DNA of 64,000 bases from Fusobacteria bacterium ZRK30 (GCA_024628785.1 CP102405.1:1302001-1366000); one strand, 5' to 3'; positions 49,531-59,515 are shown, counted from the first letter of the stretch. The notes: generated from the sequence alone by a model not told the origin. Translations and numbers: made by a program.

Positions 49531-51222
49531 ATGTATTGGGAATATAATACATATGATGAGTCCCAGGTGAAAGACAAAGTTGAGAAGCATAATTTATCCA
49601 CAGAAGTGGTAAAACTCCTGCTATCACGGGGGATTGATTCCGATGACGATATCCAGAAATTTTTAAATGCAGGTGTAGAAGATCTAGAAGATCCATTTGA
49701 TTTTGAGAGGATGGAGGAGGTCGTAGAAAAGGTAATCAGGGCTAGAGATAGTAAAAGCAAGGTATTTATCTATGGCGATTATGATGTAGATGGTATAACA
49801 GCCTCTGTTTATCTGACTATTGTTTTTAATCTTATCGGGATAGGAACCTCGTATTATATTCCAAATCGTATGGATGAAGGGTATGGTCTGAATAGGCAGG
49901 CAATAGATTATGTCAATGAAAGAAGTGGAAAGGTAATCATAACGGTAGATACAGGAATTAATTCAGTAGAAGATTTTGAATATGCAAAATCTCTGGGTAT
50001 CGATGTTATAATTACCGATCATCATAAAATAATAAAAGATAAAAAAGAAAAACTTTTAGTAATTAACCCTAAATTAAGTAAAAATTACAGATTTAAATAT
50101 CTATCTGGTGCTGGAGTAGCTTTTAAAGTAGCTTGTGCTGTATATAAGAAATTAAATATCGATCCAAAAGATCTATATGAACATTTGGACATAGTGATGA
50201 TAGGAACTATAGCAGACGTGATGCCTTTAACGGATGAAAACAGAGTTATAGTAAAAAATGGATTGATAGCTTTGAAAAACACTAAGATAAAGGGACTAAG
50301 GTCCCTTCTCAGATATTTGAAGTTATCACCTAAGGATATCAGCACAACAGATATCAGCTTTTTTATATCACCATTATTAAATGCTTTGGGAAGGATTGGA
50401 AAATCAAGAACAGGAGCAGACTTCTTTTTAGAAGGAAATGATAGTGAACTTTATTCAATTATAGAGGATATGAAAAAATCCAACAATAAAAGACGTATTT
50501 TAGAAAGAAAAATTTTTAATGAGATCAATGATGAAGTGGAGAAAATAGAGGATAAAAATAATTTGAAATATCTATTTTTAAAATCCCATGATTGGCACCC
50601 AGGTGTTATCGGGGTTGTAGCCAGCAGACTTTCTGTCAGGTATAATATTCCGGTTATCCTTATCTCGTTGCAAAATAATTTTGGGAAGGCATCTTGTAGA
50701 AGTGTAGCAGGAATAAATATATTTAATATATTAAATAATATGTCTGATACCTTGATCAGATTTGGAGGGCATGATTTGGCCGCTGGATTTATAGTGGCTA
50801 AAGATAAACTGGAAACAGTTGAAAAGGCTATTGCCAAAGGTATTGGAGAATCTACAAAAAAGTATAAAAAAGATATTATAAAGATAGATTATAACTATCC
50901 ATTAGAAATGGTAGATGATAACTTTATAGGTGAACTTGCCAAGATATCACCTTTTGGAGCTGCTAATCCATATCCATTGTTTGTAGACAGAGACCTAAAA
51001 TTTGTCAGGGTGAAAAAATTTGGAGTTGAAGACAAACATTTTAAAACTTTTTTAGAAAAAAATGGTAAACTTTACTCTGCTGTAGGATTTAACCTGGCTC
51101 ATAAGATTGATGAAGATAATTATATAGATAAAATATATGAAATAGCATACTATCCAGAAAAAATTTGTTATAATAATAATAAAATTATTCAAATTAAGAT
51201 AAAAGACATACGAAGCAATTAA
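49531..51222 (+). CDS. recJ: Single-strand DNA exonuclease RecJ
   Basis: RecJ degrades single-stranded DNA 5' to 3' in recombination and mismatch repair. 563 residues. DHH motifs: KVFIYGDYDVDGITASVYL, IITVDTGINSVEDFEYA, VIITDHHKI, VMIGTIADVMPLTDENR; the DHHA1 part has FGGHDLAAGF and a C-terminal OB-like domain follows (FGAANPYPLFVDRDLKFV). It follows rbfA by 11 bases with AGGAGG. It occupies the operon place where truB is often found. Confidence 0.95.
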   Translation: MYWEYNTYDESQVKDKVEKHNLSTEVVKLLLSRGIDSDDDIQKFLNAGVEDLEDPFDFERMEEVVEKVIRARDSKSKVFIYGDYDVDGITASVYLTIVFNLIGIGTSYYIPNRMDEGYGLNRQAIDYVNERSGKVIITVDTGINSVEDFEYAKSLGIDVIITDHHKIIKDKKEKLLVINPKLSKNYRFKYLSGAGVAFKVACAVYKKLNIDPKDLYEHLDIVMIGTIADVMPLTDENRVIVKNGLIALKNTKIKGLRSLLRYLKLSPKDISTTDISFFISPLLNALGRIGKSRTGADFFLEGNDSELYSIIEDMKKSNNKRRILERKIFNEINDEVEKIEDKNNLKYLFLKSHDWHPGVIGVVASRLSVRYNIPVILISLQNNFGKASCRSVAGINIFNILNNMSDTLIRFGGHDLAAGFIVAKDKLETVEKAIAKGIGESTKKYKKDIIKIDYNYPLEMVDDNFIGELAKISPFGAANPYPLFVDRDLKFVRVKKFGVEDKHFKTFLEKNGKLYSAVGFNLAHKIDEDNYIDKIYEIAYYPEKICYNNNKIIQIKIKDIRSN

Positions 51223-51311
51223 TAGAGATGATTTATTGATTGCCTATACAAAGTAATAAGTGCCGAGAGCATTTAAATATATATAATCACATACAAGGAG
51301 GAACAAAGAAC

Positions 51312-52601
51312 ATGAATTATGAAGTAAAAAAATTAGATAACTCAGTAGTTGAAATCACATTAAAGGTAGAAGGTGCAGAAGTATCTACTGCTAAGAAAGA
51401 CGCTGTAAAAAAAATAGCTAAGGATGCTGAAATTCCAGGATTCAGAAAGGGACATGCACCTGCATCAGCTATCGAATCTCATTATGAAGGAGTAATCAAA
51501 GAAGAGATTACTGACGCTATCTTAAAAGCTCACTATGAAGCTATCTTAAAGGACGGGCAAATCAATCCTGTAGATTACATAAAGACAACTAAAGTAGACT
51601 TAGATGGAGAAAAATTTGCTGTTACATTTATGGTAGATGTATTCCCTGAGATCAAATTAGGAGAATACAAAGGTTTAGAAGCTACAAAAGAAGCATTCGA
51701 AATGAATGACGAAATTGTAAACAAAGAGATCGAAATGATGGTATCAGCTAAGGCTAACTTAGAAGATGCTGCTGAAGGTCACAAAGCTGAAATGGGAGAC
51801 ACTGTAGATCTTGCATTTGAAGGATTTGTTGATGGTGTAGCTTTCGAAGGTGGAAAATCTGAATCACACATGTTAAAATTAGGAACTAAATCTTTCATAG
51901 ATACATTTGAAGAGCAATTAGTAGGATATGAAAAAGATCAAGAGGGAGAAATAGTAGTAACTTTCCCAACTGAGTACAATGCAGAACATTTAGCTGGAAA
52001 GGAAGCGACTTTCAAAGTTAAAATAAACGCAATAAAAGTAACTGCTACACCTGAATTAAATGAAGAATTCGCAAAGGAAGCAGGATTTGAATCTGTAGAA
52101 GATTTAAAAGCTAAGAAAACTGAAGAGATTCAAAAGAGAGAAGAAGCTAGAGTAGAGGGAGAATACAGACAAACTTTATTAAACCAAATTTTAGCTAACA
52201 CTGAAATGACTTTACCTTTATCTATGGTAGCTAGAGAGATCAAAGGAAGAATTTCTGAGATGGAAAACCAATTAAAATCTCAAGGAATGAACTTAGAGAT
52301 GTACTTACAAATGTCAGGATCTACAATGGAGCAATTAACTGAGCAAGTTAGACCTATGGCAATTGAAAAGATCAAATTAGACCTTATCTTAGATGAGATC
52401 GCAAAGATTGAAAAGATTGAATTAACTGATGAAGAGTTAGAAACTAAATTAGTTGAAGTTGCTTCTATGTACAAGATGGATGCAGAGAAGTTAAAGGAAG
52501 AGTTAACTAAGGCAAACAACTTAGAGAACTTCACAACTAACTTAAGAGTAGATGCTACTATGCAAAAAACTGTTGAGTTCATTCAAGCACAAGCTAAATA
52601 A
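51312..52601 (+). CDS. tig: Trigger factor
   Basis: The ribosome-bound chaperone and peptidyl-prolyl isomerase. 429 residues from the ATG of MNYEVKKLDN, preceded by AAGGAGG; an ATG 72 bases earlier gives an extension unlike the family. The N-terminal ribosome-binding domain carries the signature GFRKGHAPAS; the FKBP-like domain is at about 155-240 (MGDTVDLAFEGFVDGVAFEGG, LVGYEKDQEGEIVVTFPTEYNAEHLAGK); a long helical C-terminal domain follows. It opens the tig-clpP-clpX-lon proteostasis cluster. Codons are strongly biased, as in highly expressed genes. Confidence 0.97.
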   Translation: MNYEVKKLDNSVVEITLKVEGAEVSTAKKDAVKKIAKDAEIPGFRKGHAPASAIESHYEGVIKEEITDAILKAHYEAILKDGQINPVDYIKTTKVDLDGEKFAVTFMVDVFPEIKLGEYKGLEATKEAFEMNDEIVNKEIEMMVSAKANLEDAAEGHKAEMGDTVDLAFEGFVDGVAFEGGKSESHMLKLGTKSFIDTFEEQLVGYEKDQEGEIVVTFPTEYNAEHLAGKEATFKVKINAIKVTATPELNEEFAKEAGFESVEDLKAKKTEEIQKREEARVEGEYRQTLLNQILANTEMTLPLSMVAREIKGRISEMENQLKSQGMNLEMYLQMSGSTMEQLTEQVRPMAIEKIKLDLILDEIAKIEKIELTDEELETKLVEVASMYKMDAEKLKEELTKANNLENFTTNLRVDATMQKTVEFIQAQAK

Positions 52602-52624
52602 TTAAATTAAGTGTATAGACTTTT

Positions 52625-52645
52625 GGGACAAATTTTATTTGTCCC
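52625..52645 (+). terminator. Hairpin after tig
   Basis: GGGACAAA-TTTTA-TTTGTCCC, a perfect 8-bp stem 23 bases after the tig stop. It lacks a clean T-tract, so it may attenuate rather than end transcription into clpP. Confidence 0.5.
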
Positions 52646-52714
52646 TTAAGCTATATATATAGACCACCATTTTTGCTATAAATTATATTGATTTTTTTAT
52701 TAGAAAAGGTGGGT

Positions 52715-52759
52715 TTATCATATAAATTATTAAATATTATTTGATAATTTATATGATAA
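52715..52759 (+). promoter_or_regulatory. 16-bp AT-only dyad before clpP
   Basis: TTATCATATAAATTAT (52715-52730) is repeated inverted at 52744-52759 with a 13-nt spacer. It ends about 27 bases before the clpP start. Candidate operator or leader hairpin for the clpP-clpX-lon unit. Confidence 0.5.
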
Positions 52760-52786
52760 ATAAAAAACATTTGGAGGTAAAAATTT

Positions 52787-53371
52787 ATGTATAATCCAAC
52801 AGTTATTGAAAATAACGGAAAAGGTGAAAGAGCCTACGACATATATTCGAGATTATTAAAGGATAGAATAATCTTTTTAGGAACAGAGATAAACGATCTA
52901 GTAGCTAACTCAATAGTAGCACAATTATTATTTTTAGAGGCAGATGCCCCAGAAAAAGATATAATTATGTACATTAACAGCCCGGGAGGAGTTATTACCT
53001 CAGGAATGGCAATATACGATACTATGAAGTATATCAAACCAGATGTACAGACTGTGTGTATAGGTCAGGCTGCGTCTATGGGAGCACTACTATTAACAGC
53101 AGGAGCAAAGGGTAAAAGATTTGCTCTGCCAAATGCCAGAGTAATGATCCATCAGCCATTAGGAGGAGCTCAAGGTCAGGCTACTGATATCCAAATTCAA
53201 GCTAAAGAGATCCAAAGAATGAAAGAATTAACTTCTAAAATAATATCTGAAACGACAGGGAAAAGTATAGAAGAAGTAAAGAGGGATACTGAAAGAGATA
53301 ATTTTATGACAGCTGAAGAAGCTATGGAATATGGATTAATTGACAGAGTATTCGCAGAAGGGGAGAGATAG
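52787..53371 (+). CDS. clpP: ATP-dependent Clp protease proteolytic subunit
   Basis: ClpP is the serine peptidase barrel fed by ClpX. 194 residues, with the catalytic triad Ser97 (GQAASMGA), His122 (MIHQPLGG) and the Asp in [12 protein letters not shown] (about 171). The N-terminal [30 protein letters not shown] and the [18 protein letters not shown] loop are standard. GGAGG precedes the ATG. clpX starts one base after its stop. Confidence 0.97.
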   Translation: MYNPTVIENNGKGERAYDIYSRLLKDRIIFLGTEINDLVANSIVAQLLFLEADAPEKDIIMYINSPGGVITSGMAIYDTMKYIKPDVQTVCIGQAASMGALLLTAGAKGKRFALPNARVMIHQPLGGAQGQATDIQIQAKEIQRMKELTSKIISETTGKSIEEVKRDTERDNFMTAEEAMEYGLIDRVFAEGER

Positions 53372-53372
53372 A

Positions 53373-54620
53373 ATGAAAAGAGAAATACAAAAATGTTCAT
53401 TTTGTGGAAAATCAGAAAATGAAGTAGCAAAATTAATAACTGGTCCAGATGCAAATATATGTGATGAGTGTATAGAAGCTTGTGGGATGCTTATAGAAGA
53501 TATGCAGATAGAGATGGGAGAATCTGTAGAAGATAACAGTTTTGATGATGTTACTCTGATGACTCCTAAAGAGATAAAGGCAAAATTAGATGACTATGTA
53601 ATAGGACAAGAAGCTGCAAAGAAAGTATTGGCAGTATCGGTATATAACCACTATAAAAGAATCAGACATAGAGGAAAAACTGGAGATGTAGAGTTACAAA
53701 AATCAAATGTTTTACTTATTGGTCCTACAGGAACAGGTAAGACACTTTTAGCTGAAACTTTAGCTAAAACTCTTCATGTACCATTTGCTATAGCAGATGC
53801 AACTACCCTTACAGAAGCAGGATATGTAGGAGATGACGTAGAGAATGTATTGGTAAGGTTATTACAGGCAGCTGACTATGATGTAGCAGCAGCAGAGAGA
53901 GGAATAATCTATATAGATGAGCTGGATAAGGTAGCCAGAAAATCAGAAAATACCTCTATAACTCGTGATGTATCAGGAGAAGGAGTACAACAGGCACTTC
54001 TTAAAATAGTAGAAGGGACTGAAGCACAAGTTCCTCCTCAAGGTGGGAGGAAGCATCCGAATCAAGAGTTGGTAAAGATAAATACAAAAAATATCCTATT
54101 TATTGTAGGAGGAGCTTTTGAAGGACTGGAGAAGGTAATCAAATCCAGATCCAATAAAAAAGTTATGGGATTCGGCGCTACTGTAATAAATGAAAAAAAT
54201 GAATCTGAAGGAGAAGCTTTCATGAGAGTTTTACCAGAAGACCTAGTAAGACAAGGAATAATTCCTGAACTTATAGGTAGATTCCCGGTAATTACTACTT
54301 TAGCTAACTTAGATGAAGAAGCTTTGATGAAGATATTAACTGAACCTAAGAATGCATTGGTAAAACAATATAAAACGTTCTTTGAATTAGAAAATGTAGA
54401 GTTGGAATTTGAAGAAGAAGCCCTTAGAAAAATGGCAGAGTTAGCTCTAAAAAGAAAGATAGGAGCCAGAGGACTACGTGCACTTATGGAAAGTGCAATG
54501 TTAGATCTAATGTATGAGATCCCGTCTAACCCTGCTGTGGAAAAAGTAAGAATAACAGAGGAATCAGTGATGGATAATAGCAAAGCACTGATAATAGAAA
54601 AAACTAAAAAACTAAAATAA
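53373..54620 (+). CDS. clpX: Clp protease ATPase subunit ClpX
   Basis: ClpX unfolds substrates and feeds them to ClpP. 415 residues from MKREIQK, with GGGGAGAG upstream inside the clpP end; a longer frame starting 33 bases earlier is an artefact of clpP overlap. The N-terminal zinc finger is CSFCGKSE...CDECIEAC; the AAA+ core has [27 protein letters not shown], the ClpP-binding loop near [11 protein letters not shown]-type [13 protein letters not shown], and [18 protein letters not shown]-terminal helical domain ends it. Confidence 0.97.
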   Translation: MKREIQKCSFCGKSENEVAKLITGPDANICDECIEACGMLIEDMQIEMGESVEDNSFDDVTLMTPKEIKAKLDDYVIGQEAAKKVLAVSVYNHYKRIRHRGKTGDVELQKSNVLLIGPTGTGKTLLAETLAKTLHVPFAIADATTLTEAGYVGDDVENVLVRLLQAADYDVAAAERGIIYIDELDKVARKSENTSITRDVSGEGVQQALLKIVEGTEAQVPPQGGRKHPNQELVKINTKNILFIVGGAFEGLEKVIKSRSNKKVMGFGATVINEKNESEGEAFMRVLPEDLVRQGIIPELIGRFPVITTLANLDEEALMKILTEPKNALVKQYKTFFELENVELEFEEEALRKMAELALKRKIGARGLRALMESAMLDLMYEIPSNPAVEKVRITEESVMDNSKALIIEKTKKLK

Positions 54621-54638
54621 TGATCGGGAGGGAAAACG

Positions 54639-56945
54639 ATGACAAAGATTACATTTATACCTACTAGAGATCTAGTGGTTTTTCCGGGAGCTATAATGCC
54701 TCTTTATATAGGGAGAGAAAAAAGTGTTAATACATTGGAAAAATCACTGGCTGAGGACAGTAAACTAATCCTGTGTATGCAAAAAGACTTTTTAGTGGAA
54801 GAACCAAATTATACAGATGATATACATAAAATAGGGGTAGAAGCTACTATTTTACAGACAGTAAAGATGCCGAATAATACTGTAAAAGTGTTGGTAGAAG
54901 CTTCTCATAGAATTATTTTAGGTGATATAGAGGAAACCGATGGAGTAATCTATGCTGAATCTACAGCTGTTGAGACAGAGGAATTATCCGAAAATGTAGG
55001 AGAAGCTATAGTTAGAAGGGTATTAAAATCATTTGAAAGATATGCTAAATTAAGTGGTAAGATCCTACCGGATCTTTTAGTTAGCATAAAATCTATGAAA
55101 GATACAGACAAAAAATTCGACTTGATAAGTGGAAATTTAAATATTACATCTGAAGAAAAACAAAAACTTTTAGAGATATTTAATTTAGAGGAAAGAGGTT
55201 ATAAACTAATAGAGATCTTAAAAAAAGAATTAGAGATCCTAAACTTAGAGAAAAAGATAGAAAATAAAGTGAAAGAAAAGATGAACTCAGCTCAAAGATC
55301 TTATTTCTTGAAGGAAAAATTAAGTGCTATAAAGGAAGAACTAGGAGAAGATCAGTCTGATGACGATGATATCTTAGAATTAAAAAAATTAATAAAGAGC
55401 AAAAAACTTCCAAAAGAAGTAAAGAAAAAAGTTGAAAAAGAGGTCTCTAAATTATCTAAGATGCCGGCATTCTCAGCGGAAGCCAGTGTAGTACGTAACT
55501 ATGTAGAGACAGTATTAGACCTGCCTTGGAGCAAGAAAACAAAGGATATCTTAGATATAAAAAAAGCTCATGATAAGTTAGAGGAAGACCACTATGGGTT
55601 AAAGGAGATAAAAGAAAGGATCTTAGAATATTTGGCCGTTAAAAAATTAAATCCAAATATGAAGGGTACAATACTTTGCTTAGTAGGACCTCCAGGTGTA
55701 GGTAAAACTTCACTGGCTAAATCTGTGGCAGATGCCATGGGAAGAAATTTTTCAAGAATTTCTCTAGGTGGAGTAAGAGATGAATCAGAGATCAGAGGAC
55801 ATAGAAGAACTTATATTGGTTCTATGCCAGGTAAATTAATAAAAGCAATGAAACAGGCTAAAACTAAAAATCCGCTTATTTTATTGGATGAGATTGACAA
55901 GATGTCCAGCGATGCCAAGGGAGATCCTAGTTCTGCAATGTTAGAGGTACTTGACCCAGAACAAAACAAGAACTTTGAAGATCACTATCTGGATCTGCCA
56001 TTTGATCTTTCCAGTGTATTTTTTATAGCTACAGCCAATGATTTGAGAGGTATCCCAGGACCACTTAGAGACAGGATGGAAATTATTAATTTAAATTCAT
56101 ATACTGAGTTTGAAAAGATGCACATAGCTAAAAAATATCTATTAGATGAAGCTAAGGCAGATAATGGGCTGTCTGAAATAGATGTAAAGGTATCTGATGA
56201 AGCACTCCTAAGAATAATAAACGAATATACCAGGGAAGCTGGCGTAAGAAATCTAAAGAGAGAAATTCACAGCCTGTATAGAAAATTGGCTAAGTTAGTC
56301 TTAGAAAAAAACAGGAAAAAAATAGCTGTAACAGTAAAAAATCTGGAAACATATCTTGGAAAGGTAAAATACAGACCTGATAAGATCAAGGAAAAAGAAC
56401 CTAAATTAGGTGTAGTCACTGGGTTGGCATGGACAAGTGTAGGAGGAACTACATTGGAAGTACAGTCAGTATCTATGAAGGGTAAGGGTAAGATCTTATT
56501 AACTGGTAAATTAGGAGATGTAATGAAGGAATCGGCACATGTGGCTTATTCTTATGTAAGATCCGTTGCCGGTGATTTAGAAATAGATGAGAAATTCAAT
56601 GAAAATACAGATGTACATCTTCACTTTCCAGAGGGAGCTGTACCAAAAGATGGTCCATCTGCAGGTGTGACTATTACAACAGCTTTAATCTCAGTATTGA
56701 CAAAGAGAAAGATAAGACAGGATATAGCCATGACTGGAGAGATTACAATTACTGGAGAAGTATTACCAGTAGGAGGAATCAAGGAAAAGGTAATCGGAGC
56801 ACATAGAATTGGAATTCACGAGGTAATATTACCATTAGACAATGAGTCTGATGTAGATGAACTACCTAGAGAAGTAAAGAAAGATATGACTATTCATTTT
56901 GCAAAAACTTATGAAGATGTCAAAAAAATAGCATTTGAAAGATAA
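54639..56945 (+). CDS. lon: ATP-dependent protease Lon
   Basis: A hexameric AAA+ protease that degrades damaged and regulatory proteins. 768 residues: N-terminal substrate domain (about 1-190), coiled coil (KLSAIKEELGEDQ), AAA+ with GPPGVGKTSLAKSVADAMG and ILLDEIDKM, and the C-terminal peptidase with the Ser-Lys dyad S674 in PKDGPSAGVT and K717 in GGIKEKVIGAHR. It follows clpX by 18 bases (GGGAGG). The C-terminal end runs into the nitroreductase gene 11 bases later. Confidence 0.97.
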   Translation: MTKITFIPTRDLVVFPGAIMPLYIGREKSVNTLEKSLAEDSKLILCMQKDFLVEEPNYTDDIHKIGVEATILQTVKMPNNTVKVLVEASHRIILGDIEETDGVIYAESTAVETEELSENVGEAIVRRVLKSFERYAKLSGKILPDLLVSIKSMKDTDKKFDLISGNLNITSEEKQKLLEIFNLEERGYKLIEILKKELEILNLEKKIENKVKEKMNSAQRSYFLKEKLSAIKEELGEDQSDDDDILELKKLIKSKKLPKEVKKKVEKEVSKLSKMPAFSAEASVVRNYVETVLDLPWSKKTKDILDIKKAHDKLEEDHYGLKEIKERILEYLAVKKLNPNMKGTILCLVGPPGVGKTSLAKSVADAMGRNFSRISLGGVRDESEIRGHRRTYIGSMPGKLIKAMKQAKTKNPLILLDEIDKMSSDAKGDPSSAMLEVLDPEQNKNFEDHYLDLPFDLSSVFFIATANDLRGIPGPLRDRMEIINLNSYTEFEKMHIAKKYLLDEAKADNGLSEIDVKVSDEALLRIINEYTREAGVRNLKREIHSLYRKLAKLVLEKNRKKIAVTVKNLETYLGKVKYRPDKIKEKEPKLGVVTGLAWTSVGGTTLEVQSVSMKGKGKILLTGKLGDVMKESAHVAYSYVRSVAGDLEIDEKFNENTDVHLHFPEGAVPKDGPSAGVTITTALISVLTKRKIRQDIAMTGEITITGEVLPVGGIKEKVIGAHRIGIHEVILPLDNESDVDELPREVKKDMTIHFAKTYEDVKKIAFER

Positions 56946-56956
56946 AAAGGAGAAAT

Positions 56957-57523
56957 ATGAACACAGTATTAGAAAACATAAAAAAACGTAGGTCTATTAG
57001 AAAATATAAGGATATGCAGATAGAGCAAGAAAAAATTGAAGCTATTATCGAAGCGGGACTTTATGCTCCTAGTGGTCATAATGCTCAACCATGGCATTTT
57101 ACTGTATTGCAAAATAAAGAGATAATAGATCAAATAAGTGTAGGAACAAAGGAAGCATTAAAAGATTGTGAAACACCGTTATTCAGAAGGATGGCAAGAA
57201 ACGAAAGTTTTCATATCCTATATGATGCACCTACAGTAATAGTTGTAGCTGGTAAAAAAGAGGGAGCTTATTCTATGAAGGCAGACTTAGGCGCTGCTAC
57301 ACAAAATATGCTTTTAGCTGCTGAATCATTGGGAGTTTCGACTTGCTGGATAGGATTGGTAGTTGAATATTTCAAAGGTGAAGAGAAAGAGAAAAGAAAT
57401 GAAGAAATGGGAATTCCTGAGGGATATGAAGTTCAATATGCTGTAACTTTAGGTTATTCATCACTAGAGGGAACTCCAAAGCCCCACGCAAGAAAAGAAA
57501 ATACAGTAAATTATATTAAATAA
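56957..57523 (+). CDS. Nitroreductase-family FMN protein (copy B)
   Basis: A 188-residue nitroreductase-like flavoprotein: IKKRRSIRKYKDMQIEQE, YAPSGHNAQPWHFTVL, DLGAATQNMLLAAESLGVSTCWIGLV and a C-terminal GYSSLEGTPKPHARK. It is a paralogue of 29243-29806. It lies between lon and engB, a position where no redox gene is usual, and starts 11 bases after the lon stop, so it is expressed with the protease operon. A role in redox or nitro/quinone stress along with quality control is possible but not shown. Confidence 0.93.
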   Translation: MNTVLENIKKRRSIRKYKDMQIEQEKIEAIIEAGLYAPSGHNAQPWHFTVLQNKEIIDQISVGTKEALKDCETPLFRRMARNESFHILYDAPTVIVVAGKKEGAYSMKADLGAATQNMLLAAESLGVSTCWIGLVVEYFKGEEKEKRNEEMGIPEGYEVQYAVTLGYSSLEGTPKPHARKENTVNYIK

Positions 57524-57619
57524 TTGAAATTTAGGATTTAAGAATTCAATATTGGTTAGATCTATAGAAAAGTTTAATCTTTATAGTTTTAACCAAAATT
57601 GGATAGAGGAGAATAAAAA

Positions 57620-58258
57620 ATGGAAATAAAAAAATCTGATTTTGTAAAATCGGCAGTATTTGAAGCTGATTATCCAGAACCAATAAATAATTTAGAGTTT
57701 GCCTTTGTAGGTAGATCAAATGTAGGGAAATCATCTTTAATAAACAGTTTAACAAACAGAAAAAAAATGGCCAGAACTTCAAAGACACCAGGAAGAACTC
57801 AACTGATAAACTACTTCATCATAAATGATGAAACTTATCTAGTAGACCTTCCTGGATATGGATTTGCCAAAGTTCCAAAGGCTGTAAAGCAAGCTTGGGG
57901 AAATACTATGGAGAGATACCTGGCTTCTAAAAGAAGTAAATTAGTATTTGTATTACTAGATATTAGAAGAGTTCCAAGTGGAGAAGATCTTGATATGTTA
58001 GAATGGTTAGATTATTATGACGTACCATATAAGATTATCTTTACTAAGGTAGATAAGATGTCTAATAATGAAAAATTTAAGCAGTTAAAAGATATTAAAA
58101 AGAAGATAGAGTTTAAAAACAGTGATGTATTATTCTATTCTGCACTGTCTCATAAAGGGAGAGAGGAATTAGCTGAGTATTTAGATGAGGCTTTAGAAGA
58201 GTATAAAAATCATGTTGCTCCTGTAATCGATCAGGAAGATGAAAATATAGAAGATTAA
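57620..58258 (+). CDS. engB: Ribosome-biogenesis GTPase EngB (YsxC/YihA)
   Basis: EngB is a small GTPase needed for late 50S assembly. 212 residues: VGRSNVGKSSLINSL (G1), KTPGRTQLINYF (G2/switch I), LVDLPGYGFAKV (G3), IFTKVDKMSNNE (G4) and YSALSHKGREEL (G5). It is separated from the nitroreductase by 96 AT-rich bases with a GGAG site before the ATG. The lon-engB neighbourhood is widely conserved. An acidic tail ends it (QEDENIED). Confidence 0.96.
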   Translation: MEIKKSDFVKSAVFEADYPEPINNLEFAFVGRSNVGKSSLINSLTNRKKMARTSKTPGRTQLINYFIINDETYLVDLPGYGFAKVPKAVKQAWGNTMERYLASKRSKLVFVLLDIRRVPSGEDLDMLEWLDYYDVPYKIIFTKVDKMSNNEKFKQLKDIKKKIEFKNSDVLFYSALSHKGREELAEYLDEALEEYKNHVAPVIDQEDENIED

Positions 58259-58300
58259 AAAAAAGCTAACCATGAAAATTTACATGGTTAGCTTTTTTAG
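58258..58300. terminator. Bidirectional terminator, engB / EamA transporter
   Basis: AAAAAGCTAACCATG pairs with CATGGTTAGCTTTTTT around an 8-nt loop. Confidence 0.92.
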
Positions 58301-58344
58301 TTTTAGAAATTTTTAATGAATAAGAGTTTTCAATCTTGTTTTCT

Positions 58345-59244
58345 TTAACTAGATGCAACGTCACGCTGTTTTTTTCTCAGGAATTCCCACTTAGTTTCAG
58401 CAGTGATAATAGCCATAAAGATAGCTGCTCCTCCTATAATCATCTTAAATGTAAGGATTTCACCTAAAAGGATGATGGAAAAAAGTGTTCCAAAGAGTGC
58501 CTCTGTAGATAAGATGATAGCAGTTCTAGAAGCAGTAGTATGTTTTTGTGCTGTAGTCTGAAGGAAGAAAGCAATCATAGTACTAAAAATCCCCAGGTAG
58601 ATTACAGCTAAAACACCAGTAGATCCAACCTCTGTAGGGAGAGTTTCAAAGAAGAAACCAGATACAAAGGACAGGATAGCAGCTACAACCATCTGTATAA
58701 GTGTAAGAAGGGTAGTGTCGACTTTTTTACTGTAGTACCCGGTCATACTGATGTGACAGGCAAAACCAACGGCACAGATAAGAGACAGAGTGTCTCCAAA
58801 CCCAAGGGAGAAGTTTCCGTCAAAAGAGAGGAATCCTATCCCTAAAAAACACATTACAGCTGCAAGAAGGGACCACATATCTGGCTTTATCTTTGTTATA
58901 GCCCAAAAGATAAAGGGAACCATAACTACATTGGTACCTGTTAAAAATGCATTTTTAGAAGCTGTTGTAAATTGCAGTCCTACTGTCTGGGTAGCGAAGG
59001 CAAAAAAGAGGAAAAATCCAACAACAGATCCTGCTATAAGATCTTTTTTTTCGATTTTCTTTATCTTTTTATAGAAAATAATTCCCATAATAGCTGCTGC
59101 AATCAAGAATCTGAATGCCATCATATAAAATGGACCCAGTCCGCTGTCTAGTGCCATCTTAGAAGCAGTAAATCCTGATCCCCATATGATAGCTACAATA
59201 ACAAGGGTAAGATCCGCTATTATATGTTTTTTGTTTTTTTCCAT
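58345..59244 (-). CDS. EamA/DMT-family transporter
   Basis: A ten-helix drug/metabolite transporter of 299 residues made of two EamA repeats: ADLTLVIVAIIWGSGFTASKMAL with FRFLIAAAIMGII in the first half and AVGFACHISMTGYYSKKV, STMIAFFLQTTAQKHTTASRTAII, STEALFGTLFSIILLGEILT in the second. Substrate unknown (amino-acid or metabolite efflux is typical). The last codons (KQRDVASS) are supplied by copy 5 of the dispersed repeat, so the end of the protein has been rewritten by it. An (AT)n tract lies 40 bases upstream of the start. Confidence 0.92.
   Translation of the reverse strand: MEKNKKHIIADLTLVIVAIIWGSGFTASKMALDSGLGPFYMMAFRFLIAAAIMGIIFYKKIKKIEKKDLIAGSVVGFFLFFAFATQTVGLQFTTASKNAFLTGTNVVMVPFIFWAITKIKPDMWSLLAAVMCFLGIGFLSFDGNFSLGFGDTLSLICAVGFACHISMTGYYSKKVDTTLLTLIQMVVAAILSFVSGFFFETLPTEVGSTGVLAVIYLGIFSTMIAFFLQTTAQKHTTASRTAIILSTEALFGTLFSIILLGEILTFKMIIGGAAIFMAIITAETKWEFLRKKQRDVASS
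58348..58370. repeat. Dispersed palindromic repeat, copy 5 (inside a coding end)
   Basis: ACTAGATGCAACGTCACGCT then GTT: three differences from copy 1. It encodes the C-terminal QRDVASS of the EamA protein. Confidence 0.7.
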
Positions 59245-59281
59245 TATCTTTCCTCCTTTTGAAAGTTTTTAGATATCTATC

Positions 59282-59330
<49 letters not shown>

Positions 59331-59515
59331 TACCTTAATTATAACTTTTTTGTAATATCGATATAAGTGAATTAAGCTTAAAAATCTTTCTATATCTTTT
59401 ATTTCACCTTTATATTTATGAAAAGATACTTAGTTTCCTTGATCAATTTTTTATGAGAGTTCATTTAATCTATTCTATAGATTAACATTCCTTATTTGTT
59501 TTTCTACAAGTCTAG

